Shown here: piece by piece, positions 45,534 through 56,188 of the stretch
Position numbering within the stretch: the first letter of the stretch is position 1
Layout of the letters: every line of letters begins with the position of its first letter
DNA from: Tetrapyrgos nigripes
Taxonomy: Eukaryota; Basidiomycota; Agaricomycetes; Agaricales; Campanellaceae
NCBI GenBank assembly: GCA_013368315.1
Contig: JAACJM010000023.1
Location: 620,001-684,000, forward strand
Direction: 5' to 3'
DNA: 64,000 nucleotides
Notes under the pieces: model-generated
Told to the model about the DNA's origin: nothing
What the model saw: the letters and a program-made list of their open reading frames with translations, nothing else
Databases searched by the model: none
Made by a program: the position numbers and the translations under genes

Positions 45534-46981
45534 TGATGTTTCGAGTTGCATTCCAAGTCGCTCTAGCGCTCTCTGCTCTCTCTGGTTCTCTTGGAGCTGC
45601 ATCACCGAGAAAAAGGTCCTTCGCTGAGGCTCCCGGTCACCCGCACAGTGTCACTTACCATCTGTTATAGTGCCACGGTCTGTAATGGACGCGCTGAATT
45701 GTGCAGCAGGCCGTATGGAAACACGACCTTCCTGGGATCTCATTATTCTTGGTTTGTCAGCAATGATCCTTTTGCAGGTGGGTGGTGATGATGTTTTTAC
45801 GTGTTGGCATGATATTAACGTTGATGTAAATGGGAACAGTGGAAAGATCTCAAGAGGTGGATATCCCCAGTCAGCTCAATTTGGGTGTACGTGTTTTGCA
45901 GACGCAAGGTCACGAGTTCGTTGTTGTGATTTTAATATCTCTGCTCAAGCTGCTGACGAGGACCACACTTGTTCCAGGAAGGACGGCGAGCTACATTTCT
46001 GTCATAGTAGTACGTCTTCCACGATCTGGCGGCCTCTCATCCATGATTGATCCTATTTTCATTTTCGTACCACAGGTTGTGTACGTAGAGTAAATATTTT
46101 ATTACCATCTCCCATCACTAAACCTTTCGTGCTTGTGTCGCTTCGTAATCTACTAGCTACTGTTCGATGGAGGCCTTGTTGGCACCGACTACCTTTCCCA
46201 GGTCAAGACATTCCTAGACGCCAACCCTAACGAGGTCCTCACCCTTCTCTTCATCAACCGCGTCGAGGGACTATCAATCACAGATCTGTGGAAGCCTGCC
46301 TTTGACAACTCCGGTGAGTATACATGCAATCCTCATTCACAAATGTACACATAAAGTTGGATGCATGCTTTCATACTTAAAGGTTTGACTCCTTTCATCT
46401 ACGTCCCTCCTCACCAACCCATGAAACGCTCTGAATGGCCAACTCTCGGAGAACTGATTGATAGCGGAAAACGCGTGATTGTATTCATGGACACCGGTGC
46501 AGATGGAAGTGTTGATTTCATTCTGCCAGAGTTGCCAATGGTGCGTATATCCTCGTCGTTCTCCGAGTGTATGCAAAGGTCATATTATAATTGCTCTGAC
46601 ATGCAGCTATGGGAACCTCCAACCGACCCTACCGACCCCAGCTTCCCCTGTTCTGTTAACCGTATCGAAGGTCCGTTATCGACTGAAGACCACCTCAGCA
46701 TGCTCAACCATAATCTCGACATCAACCTATTTAATGCGATCCTTATTGGTGACAGGGGAAACGCTTCAACGACGAATTGCATAACTTCGTAAGTTATTCT
46801 GGTGCTTTAGATATTGAGAAGAGAGATTTTGACCTGATATATGTACATGCTACTCAGAATCCTTGCTAACGCGAACGGTTGCGCACCACTCGCTGGAGGA
46901 GTTGCGCCGAACTTTGTGATGCTTGATTGGGTAAATGTAGGGCAGGGTAAGGCGGCAGTGGACAGGTTGAATGGGTATTGA
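45534..46981 (+). CDS. Secreted PI-PLC-X-like phosphodiesterase
   Basis: The first exon encodes a signal peptide (FQVALALSALSGSLGAA). After a short intron comes 'CNGRAELCSRPYGNTTFLG', then the first expected catalytic His in 'GSHYSWF', 'QLNLGVRVLQTQGHEF', the second His in 'LHFCHS', 'LFDGGLVGTDYLSQVKTFLD', 'EVLTLLFINRVEG', and near the end 'LNHNLDINLF' and 'NCITSILANANGCAPLAGG'. The order fits the fungal PLC-like phosphodiesterase family (TIM barrel). The residue after the first His, usually Asn or Asp, is Tyr here, so phospholipase activity is doubtful. About seven short introns are needed; the joins around 45900-46160 are the least sure. The stop is at 46979-46981. Confidence 0.75.
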
Positions 46982-47325
46982 ACTTGGATTGCAAATGATT
47001 TGGATCGTGAAGAAGCAAGAAGAGTGAAAGCTTGAACTGTTTTGGTATTGAGTAGGTGCACGTATGTAATTTTTTCACGACATTATCTGACATGAATACT
47101 CACTATGTGGTCCTGAAGTCACGTTTATGCTGCAATAAATTGGATAAAATTATTCGAACACAAGTCAACGAAAGTCAGGTAGATTTTACACCTTTTCATC
47201 TCGTCGGATAGGCGACCGTTTGGGATGGTCCTAGTCCGTTTCTTGGGACGAGCTTGACGGCCAACTCGATTACGACGTTCCCAAAGTATCCAAACCCGTT
47301 CTGGGACGCATAGAAGCTCCTACCT

Positions 47326-50300
47326 CACCACAAAAATTGACAGAGCAAAATATCGAAAAACGGACCAATATATGTCGAAATATTGGCTGCTTTTAAAACA
47401 GGGCAATATTTTGTCAAAGCGTTGGAGAAGTATTGATGATATCTTGCCCTGAATTGCGATGTTCCGCAAACTGGGTGATACTTTGCCGTATATTGGGCTG
47501 TTTTGCAAACTATGCCAGACGGGCTCAAACTTTGGCGGGGTATTAGGAAGATTTTGGGGAAATTTTGAGCTGTTTTTCAATGTACTGAAAAAGGGTCAAT
47601 ATATTGCTAATACTTCGTAGATACATTCTCAAAGCCATGAGTAGTATATTTCCTCAGCAAAAGTATTTACAAACATCAGTACCTATGCAGCATCTCATTA
47701 AAGTCGGTCCAGGAATATAGTCGACCAAAAAAAAACTACTTTTACACTAGTAAGATTCTACTGCTCCATTGCAATAATTTAGGTTCTCGTAACGATGCAT
47801 CAAGGTTGCAGTGTACAACGCGTCGACGAATGCCAGCTACGAGTCCTTCTGGCAAAGAAAACACGTCAGACCAGGCAAATACACATATAGGGGGACACAA
47901 TACTCATCTGCATGACCGAGACCCTCTGCATTCTAAACGCAGAGTGTGAAAGGATTGGGAGGAGTTGGTCTTGAGGATTAGGCATAATCTGGGTGTAAGA
48001 GGGATGGGGCAGGATGCTATACAATGGAGACACCAATCGGCAGGGTCCTTCACCAAAAATAGGAACAAAAAGAGGAAAGACAGGGCTCAAGGACGATAAG
48101 ATTGCGAATCTGAAACTGAAGAATTAGGAAAACAAAGGATGAAAATGGGATATAAACAGTACATACCTGGTTGCACCTTTCCCCATCTCTGTCCCTCGTA
48201 CTTATACTGTTCTGACAACGGCGTAGTTACCACTAACGTTGACGTTGATGTTTGCGCATATGTCAGTGTAGTGACGATGACATTGAAGCACGAGATGCTG
48301 GGAGCAAGTACTGTAAAAATGTGCCGTTGACGATATCTTGACCTGGACAACCGAGGACTATGAGACGAGAGCGCGTAATTGACCAGCAAGGGTCCGACTG
48401 AAAGTACAGAGTTTGGCTGCGGAAAATGATCAGTAATGGCAGTAGATATGTTCAATTAGTCCCAGCACGCACTGGCACGGACAAGAAGTAGCAATGACGA
48501 GAAAGAAGAGGAGGTTAGAGGTGTTGGTGGGTTGAGGAAGGGATGCGTACGCAAAGTGTATTCAAAGCTTCCCCAGTCGACCCCCTCTGCCCCAATCATG
48601 TGGCTTGCACGTGGTCTACAGGAGACTATAGGAAGCTAGTGGGCATAACTCCCCAACACCGCCGTAGACTATCGGTTAAGCTTTCAGCCCGGGACTGCTC
48701 GACGAGGTTTCGATCCTCTTTTGGTGCATTTTTTTCGGAAATGTTATTGTGTAACAATTTCATTGTTCAAATCCTATTCACGGCTATTTTACACTTCATT
48801 GAATGAGCAGCAGCCCGTGTCTATTGACATGGTCGGTTAGGTGCCTCAAAAGACATTTCAGTCAGTGCCATGAGATCCAAACGGCAGGTATAGTACATTC
48901 TACATACCCCCAGGCGTTACATTACAGCTAAGAAAGCATTTTGTCATTGCCGGAAATGGTCTGCATCCTCACCTGAGGCCCCGCCTGAGTGAAGCAAATG
49001 ACGGGCTTCGGTAGGGCTTTGGTAGTCTCATCAAAGTCTCATACTTACCCAATATTAGGGCTTCGGCGCGTTCACAGTCTTTCTGCCATCTTGAAAAATT
49101 GTATTTAAATTAATTGTACATATAATCTATTTTAGTGCTTTAGATCACCTTTCTATGAGGTAGAAAGTGAGCAAGATGCGAAAGAGGATTGAGGCGAGGA
49201 TTTTGAGGCGCGTCAAGAGTCACGTACCATTCACGTGATTGGGGCAGAGGGGGTCGACTGGGGAAGCTGTGTATTCAAACTCCGACTAAAACTAATCAAA
49301 ACAGGGCGACGCGTCCGTTGACTTCTTTTACTCGTACCACCACCATCTCTGTGCTTCATCTTTCTGGGTCTAGCTCATCGGCGTCGCTCAACCTGCCAAG
49401 GACTTAACATATCTCAACTCAGTTACCACCGAGGACCCACACCCTTCGAAGTCAGCTCCAGCCTCAAGCCCCTTTACTTTCCGTGGTCATGCACAACGTC
49501 GACCGTTGACTATCCTAGGACGCTTCACGCCACGATTTGGGAAGGTTTGGGTAGTATAATGAGCAAAGGTACGCGTCATCCTCTCATTTGCCCCCTGTTG
49601 CTCACCTTATACGCACCGTGGCTATACATCCCCATACCCTTAAACGATAGGCATATATATCTACTTCTACAGTGAGTTTTTGGCTCTTCAAGTCTTTCCT
49701 TTCATCCTTCTAACGCGTTGAGGGTAGTGCATGCGCATCCACTTTTTGCCTGGCCATCATTCAGTGAGTTCCTCTCCATTGTATTCCATCTCTGATAATA
49801 GTACTCAATATTGGCTAGGTCTTTTCTCCGCATCAACATCAGATTTTGTTCACACTCCATAATCGAATCCCTTCTGTCCTTGTTTTAGCATCTTTTCCAT
49901 CCCTCGTGTGTAATTCCTTATCATCAATCTTTTTCCTTATCGTTTCACTTCCTACATAGTGTAGAGCTCTGTCCTTGTAGTAGGTGTAGTAATCACAGAA
50001 TATATGTCTTTCTTATGATCAGCTGTGCCCTGGAATGCAAGGAAAGATTGCCTGCTATCCGATGTGTGCTTTACTTGGTAAAATCTTGCCCACTCCTCAT
50101 TAGTTTGCCCAGTTTGCAATATTTTGCTTCGTTTTGCAATACTTTGCTCACATTGCAATACTTTGTTCACTTCGCAGTACTTTTTTCAGCTCGCGTTATA
50201 TTGCAAAGCGGCCTCAGTATATTCCCGATATACGCTCAAATATTGTCCGTCTCCCTATTATATTGTGGCGTTTTCCGGACAGACAAAATACTGAAAATCA

Positions 50301-50342
50301 GACGAGATCTCAGCGCATATTGGGCCGTCAATTTTTGTGGTG
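47326..50342. mobile_element. Inverted-repeat element of 3.0 kb with subterminal arrays
   Basis: The ends CACCACAAAAATTGAC (47326) and, reversed, the same 16 bases (50327-50342) face each other. Each is followed inward by degenerate repeats of CAATATTTTG type (47360-47600 and, inverted, 50120-50330). No convincing target duplication is seen. It contains a nested 703-bp MITE and no gene I can support. The layout recalls elements 2 and 3, but the TIR sequence differs. Confidence 0.6.
48566..49268. mobile_element. MULE-like MITE with 10-bp target duplication
   Basis: The element is 703 bp. Its ends AGCTTCCCCAGTCGACCCCC are inverted at both sides and extend to about 38 bp ('CTCTGCCCCAATCA-GTG'). 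GTGTATTCAA flanks it at 48556-48565 and 49269-49278. There are no coding genes. A tRNA-like stretch with A-box- and B-box-like words lies inside at about 48656-48735. Confidence 0.85.
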
Positions 50343-52449
50343 CTCATTGCAAAGCTCAAATTCAACACATGCAACGACTTCGTTTTTACATACATTGGGA
50401 CCGTATTGTATGGGCTACTGAGGTCCAGAGGGTCCGTGATTTTATTGGCGGCCATGGACTAGACCGTCAATCGAGCATAGACGGATTGGCGATGGACCTG
50501 CGGGAATTTTTCAGTGCCTGCAATGCTCAAGTCATATATTCTGCTATACCTGCTAATTTTGAAGTATTCTAGGTGTAGTGTTCGTTCTGTTTGCTATGCA
50601 AATAAATATGTAGTTCATCTCAACTCAAGCAGACATTAATCTCGTTGACAACGGACGAGATCATTGACAGCAGAATAAGTAGAACATCTATTCTGCCAAA
50701 GTGCGCTTCATACGCGTCTTTCGTCACTACTACCCATCAAAAGGGTGTGGGCCAGCGCTCCGCGTGGCGAGTACGAGGCCACAGGGCCCACCACAACTTA
50801 CTTTAAGGGTCAATGCAGTAAGGAAGGGGCAGACGCAGAAAGAGGACCGAGGAAACAGACAATACGAGCATTGACTTCATGGTGGTGCCACGAGTCTAGG
50901 ATGCTGATCGCTGACGAAAGGGAAATATGAACGGGTGAAAATGGAACGAAATAGGAGAGAGAATGGGAATAACCGGGGTACGGAATAGGCATAGCCACAA
51001 GCAGAAAGTGAGTATAAAGAACTCAGCCTCATTCTTTGGCCTCGTAATCCAAGTACAACTATTTCTTTGTGACCTGCTGAATCAAAATAATGAGTGTCAA
51101 GAGACAAGACTATGTTGGAATTCTATATCATCATATCAACCTATCTATCTTTTGTTACAGCATTTGATTCATACTTACAGCCTTCAAACAGCCTTTGACT
51201 CATCTATTTGATAGCTTTATGATACATCTTTGTTACAGCTTTATGCAGCACTCAAGCTATGCATACCTATGTAGTATAAAAGCATGTAGAAAGTAGATAC
51301 TATAATCATGCAATTGCAGTAAGCTGCAAGTGCAATATACACACTGTCAACTTCATATTATGTGGTCTATGAATTACTTATAGTAATTCCTACAGACTAC
51401 CATGTATAATCACAACGAACCTTGATTTGAATAGACAGACCACATGAATGAATCCAGAAATATAGATGTGTTTCATTGGTGGATGGCTCGCTGTTTGGCC
51501 CAGGTTGTATCCAATGGAAGAGTTGGGTCATTCTTGAGCTCAAGAAAGGGAAATCTGATGGTAAGCCAAAGGTTTGACTTCCATTGGATACTGATAAAAT
51601 ATGAGTCAATGTTGTTGGCAGCAGGATAAAATGTTTAAGCTATTTCCAAATGTGGATTCAGAGGGTTAGGCTTGAAGGACTAGAAAGAGCTTGAGACTGA
51701 GGGAATGCTGGGTGGCTGGAACTGGTGGTGCTGTCAAGGTTGCCGATACACTCGAATAACCCCAAGTCACACAGTTTGAGGACAGATACAAAGCGATTGA
51801 TTGAGAGATAGAGATAGAGAAAGAGAAACGAGTAGGCTGACTATGCTCTACACTGCATAGTACTAGTATTGTAGTAGGGCTGCATGCCCTACCTGTTGTT
51901 TCCGACTGTTCTGTTCATTTCAATGTTACTCTATGTTCTTCACTTTTGTTCCTTCTCAACGTCCTAATTCCCCATCATCCGTTTTTGGGTACTTATAGAC
52001 ATGACATCATTCCCTTCCTTTTCTTCCCCATAAGGCTAGTCCTCCACCTGTCACCAACTCTTTTGTCCAACAGTCCGTCTTCCCCCTTTGCACCAACACC
52101 TTGAGCAAGTGTTAAGGGTCTGGGGGTCCCCTCCTGTGCGTCGTATCTTCATCTGGTGTTGTACCGACCTACAGATGAAAGATAAGTATAGGTGGCAGAA
52201 AGTCTATTTGCTTGCGAGCATGGTCTGTTTAGATAGTACTTACTTCTTTTTGACGTCTCCTCTCTTTCTCCGCAAACGTACTATAATTATCCTCTGTTGC
52301 TTCCTACTCACCAATCTCTCCCTCAATTCCACCTCCTATCTCGCAATATCTTTGTCTGGTCATTCAGTTGTTTGTTCCTTAAAAATCTTTCTCTCCTTTT
52401 AGTCTTAATTGTTGTTAATCTTCGTTTTGGGCATCGGTGAACTTAGGTA
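50343..52449. other. Gene-less region
   Basis: No spliced gene or family motif is visible. Open frames such as 50015-50572 and 51397-51609 are AT- or repeat-derived. Runs of GAGATA at 51800-51820 are the only simple repeats worth noting. Confidence 0.45.
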
Positions 52450-54086
52450 CAGTGGCCAAAAAAATTGTCCACATGTTTGGCACTTTTGGAAAGATTGCTG
52501 ATTTAAGAGCTATTGAGCAGAAATCTCAAAACATGGCTGGTGGTAGCAAGAAAGCTTTTGATTAGAGCTACAATAATCTGTCTGTTTTGTCTTATTTGGC
52601 CACATATCTGTGGAGTTATGATTGATTTAAAATTGTATGTCATTTGGACAATTTTTTGAGTTGCCACTTCAAAATCATTATTGCAATAACCTGATGTGTT
52701 ATACATGATGTCATGGGTGGAGCTGTACATTAATGTGATGTATACACCACAATGATGTCATAGCTGCCAGCTGGAGCATACATAGCAACATACAGATGCT
52801 CTACAGCTTCTATGAAAATCATGGGGTCCCTCATATCAGCCCAGAAAGACAATCTCTACTCTCTCCTCCAAACTGCCCCTCCCTCTATCAAAATTTCAGC
52901 TCAGACTGAAGTATGAAAGCAGAGTGTTGCTTTTATAGGTAGAGAGACATGTTCTGATAAAGGAAACCATTGGATATAGCACTTTAGAAAGTTAATACCC
53001 AGCTGAAAAATGGCCACCTCTGGATCAACTCCCATATTATTAATGCTTTCCAGGATTTTGTTACTTAAGATGGTCATATAGTGTTTGCAATCTATCTTCC
53101 CCTTCATCTGGACCATTTTTACTGCTTACTGTTGCCCCATACCCTACCCCATCATGTCATTTTCTCTCTCAAATGTCATCATTTCTGTCACATCTTGCTG
53201 TACTATGAATTTATCTCTCTTTTCTCACACATGCTGGGGCATATTTGCCCCGAAATAATTGGTTTTGGTCTTATCTGAGAAAATAACCCACTTCTAGCCT
53301 TCTACAGCCCGGTCTTTTTACATCTGTGCAAACTTCAAGTGAGCCTTGCTGCAAGTCACTGTAAGTTTGCACTTGTTCTGTGTTTTGGAGATCGCCACAA
53401 GACGTTTTCAGGAATGTTTTGGCTGTTATAGGTTGGGACAGGTTGTCCAAAAAGAGCCTTGATGTTTCAGGCCACTTGAGTAGCAATCTGGCTTTACCAG
53501 AATGGATTTTTTTCCAATCTAACCTCTTCACAAGTAGTAGAGAGCCTCCTAGGACACCCTGCTGTATTGTTCTCATTGTCTGTATTTGTCTTTTAAGCCA
53601 CAAAAGCAACTCTTGGCTTCCATACTCCAGTCTGAGCTGCAATTTTTGCAGATGGAGAGGCAGTTAAGAGGAGAGAGTAGAGATTGTCTTTCTGGGCTGA
53701 TATGAGGGACCCCATGATTTTCATAGAGGCTGTAGAGCATCTGTATGTTGCTATGTATGCTCCAGCTGTCAGCTATGACATCATTGTAGTGTATACATTT
53801 CATTACTGTACAGCTCCACCCATGACATCATGTATAACACATCAGGTTATTGCAATAATGATTTTGAAGTGGCAACTCAAAAAATTGTCCAAATGACATA
53901 CAATTTTAAATCAATCATAACTCCACAGATATTTGGCCAAATAAGACAAAACAGACAGATTATTGTAGCTCTAATCAAAGGCTTTCTTGCTACCACAAGC
54001 CATGTTTTGAGATTTCTGCTCAATAGCTCTTAAATCAGCAATCTTCCCAAAAGTGCCAAACATGTGGACAATTTTTTTGGCCACTG
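52450..54086. mobile_element. Tc1/mariner-type element with very long inverted arms (decayed)
   Basis: The element is 1637 bp, starts CAGTGGCCAAAAAAATTGTC at both ends (inverted), and is flanked by TA (52448-52449 and 54087-54088). The arms are inverted copies for about 495 bp (52450-52945 and 53592-54086), so the 5' part of the element is present twice in opposite directions around a central piece. The TIR sequence and TA target are typical of Tc1/mariner. Confidence 0.85.
52950..53660 (-). pseudogene. Tc1/mariner transposase remnant
   Basis: Frame-broken minus-strand pieces are recognisable: 'KWVIFSDKTKTNYFG' near 53250-53300 (first Asp region of the DDE domain), 'KILESINNMGVDPEVAIFQ' near 53000-53060, and 'NFLKCYIQW'. 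Several stops and shifts separate them, so no product is expected. Confidence 0.7.
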
Positions 54087-54088
54087 TA

Positions 54089-55740
54089 TATAAGTACTTG
54101 TATGTACTGTAATTAACTCACTTTTTCTGCCCCCACAAGTCTGATCCTGAGCCTGAGTCTCATTCCTCTTTGATTTCATCTACCGAGCCTTTCTGCGAGT
54201 CTACTGAGCCTTTATCTGAGCCCGTCTTTGATCCCCTGTTTCTGCCCCTATCCTTCTATCTGGTAAACGCATCTGTGTCTTTCACAATAGACACATGCGA
54301 TTGTCATGAGATTGTTTGCCTTACCCATCTCTCATGTACTCTGCCTTCCGAGCCTCGACCGTTCTCCCTTATGTTCTCACTTGGACGTGCAACTCCCCTA
54401 TAGTATGGAGCAGAGACGAAGTGAACGAACTAAAGGACTAACTAGAATGTCTAGTGGTTTATATAGAAGAACAATGAATAAGTGATAGGAAAAAGATAGG
54501 AGAAATAGGAGAAACATAGGAGAAAGTGGAGAAATGTAGGGGAAAGATAGGATCAATGGAATGGAAGATTGATTGACAGTTATTATAGAGTTTGACAGGT
54601 TCTATAAGGTTCGAAGTCAGTAATATAAGGTTTAAAAGGTTTATCGAGGAAATGCAATAGACGAATCAGAAAATGGGTTCAATAATGAAGTAGAAGAAGG
54701 AGGTCAAAGAAATGTAGCAGTTCGTGACAGGTGCTATCATTTAGTGTCATTACAAATCTCAGTGAGGTGTATATACTGGATTTTGATGCCCAATCAATAT
54801 CATAAGTAGCTGGCTACTGCCAGTGACAAGGTATGGCTTGTCACAAAGAGGTAGTCACTTAGATAGTGATAACAGCAATGGTGAGGAGCTAACAGACAGC
54901 AGTAAGTACTGGAACTACAAGATCTATCAGTAAAAATGAGAGAACTAGTGAGGAAGAGGATACACACCTGGTCCCAATGACAAAGAGGTCAAGATGGGGA
55001 ACCAGGTGTCAGGACAGGGTTTATATATGTAAAAGTAAAGGTGTAAAAGAAGCTGTATCAGTGCATAGCATGTTGAACAAGAGTCATATGGTGTAAAGGT
55101 CCAAGGATATGGAGATAAGAAGAAATAAATAGTACCAAATATAGATGTCATGACATGGCTCTTGTGGTGTAACTGCTATTATCAAGCTATGAAGAGGGTA
55201 TTTCGTCTCCTGTACTGGATAGAGGTAATGACACAACTCAAGAACAGTTATTGATGGCAGTGGCAATGCACTGCCAACTGGAAGCTCAGGAACACTGTGG
55301 AACATCAATATTGTGCTTACAGTATGAACTTCAGAGTCAATCACTATCAACACTTGAGTACAAGAACACAAATTCTAGCAACAGAGGTGCTGGAAAATGA
55401 ACAGTCTGGAATACACTGCTCATAGCTCTCAAGTCAGTGGCACTGATGATGCTGGTGCCTATTCCTAAAAGTGGCAGTACTTCCAGTACTTCATTGAGCA
55501 TACTATTTTGGAGCTTTTAAGCTGCTAGCTAGCTTACAAATCAGTATTGAGTTCATTGACAAGACATTGTCCAATATCCAAAATTAACCAGCCATTAGTG
55601 CAAGTAGAAATTTAAATACACAGTCCAATCAAGCTAATATGTCCCCCCTTCAATTACATGATAGTGATATTAACGCTCAATGATTGCACTTCAGGAGATA
55701 AGCTTGCCTAGATCATTGATGAGCTCAAAGTTGGTGTTTT
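54089..55740. other. Gene-less AT-rich region
   Basis: No gene is supported. The stretch 54470-54560 is a purine-rich run of 'GGAGAAA' and 'TAGGA' words. Other open frames are short and unrecognised. Confidence 0.45.
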
Positions 55741-55743
55741 ACA

Positions 55744-56188
55744 AAAGTATACGCAACGCACCCCTAGCAAATAGAAATGCGCAAAGTTCAACTGGGCAGT
55801 CCCCTTAGGGGTATCAGCTGGTATCTGCACAGTGACATTCATGCTCATTTCCAAACTGGGGGTTGAAGTCCCCATTGTAAAGAATTTTTCCCATAGTTAG
55901 TGAGGGGTCAAGGCAAGCCTGAATGTTACTGGGACATGATGTAAGGCTGATGATGATTCCCACTTCTTGGGAGCTTGAGATGGTGTCTTAAGTCATGGAT
56001 ATCACTTTCTATTAGCCTGAATCCCAAGTACTATCGCAACCAAGACTTACAGGGTGAATCACATCGACGTTCAGACTTGAACCAGCAGCGACAGAAGTGC
56101 CGTTAGTCAGGAAGCCAATGTAGGTGCTTTGGGCAAGTGCTAGGGCTGACAGAGATAGAGTAGACAGAGCGATGGAGATGTACTTCAT
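55744..56188 (-). pseudogene. Frameshifted small secreted protein
   Basis: The first exon (56188-56051) has a clear signal peptide and mature start (MKYISIALSTLSLSALALAQ, then STYIGFLTNGTSVAAGSS). After an intron the sequence continues 'ISSSQEVGIIISLTSC' and 'KILYNGDFNPQFG'. In another frame it then reads 'MNVTVQIPADTPKGTAQLNF' and 'AHFYLLG'. This order matches a common family of mushroom secreted proteins with an immunoglobulin-like β-sandwich. A one-base shift near 55845, an out-of-phase first intron and loss of the C-terminus after 'LLG' indicate a pseudogene. Confidence 0.6.

Noticed and set aside
33450..46981. Secondary-metabolite gene cluster (P450, regulator, secreted enzymes)
   Set aside because: No synthase, transporter or tailoring genes are present, and a ribosomal protein gene lies between. 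Proximity alone is weak evidence.
48656..48735. tRNA gene or tRNA-derived SINE
   Set aside because: There is an A-box-like TAGACTATCGG and a B-box-like GGTTTCGATCC, but the B box has an extra base, the anticodon stem pairs only three bases and the acceptor stem four. I do not call a tRNA.
52450..54086. Pair of independent Tc1 insertions in opposite orientation
   Set aside because: Only one pair of TA-flanked outer ends exists and no inner TIR ends are visible, so a single rearranged element explains the sequence better.
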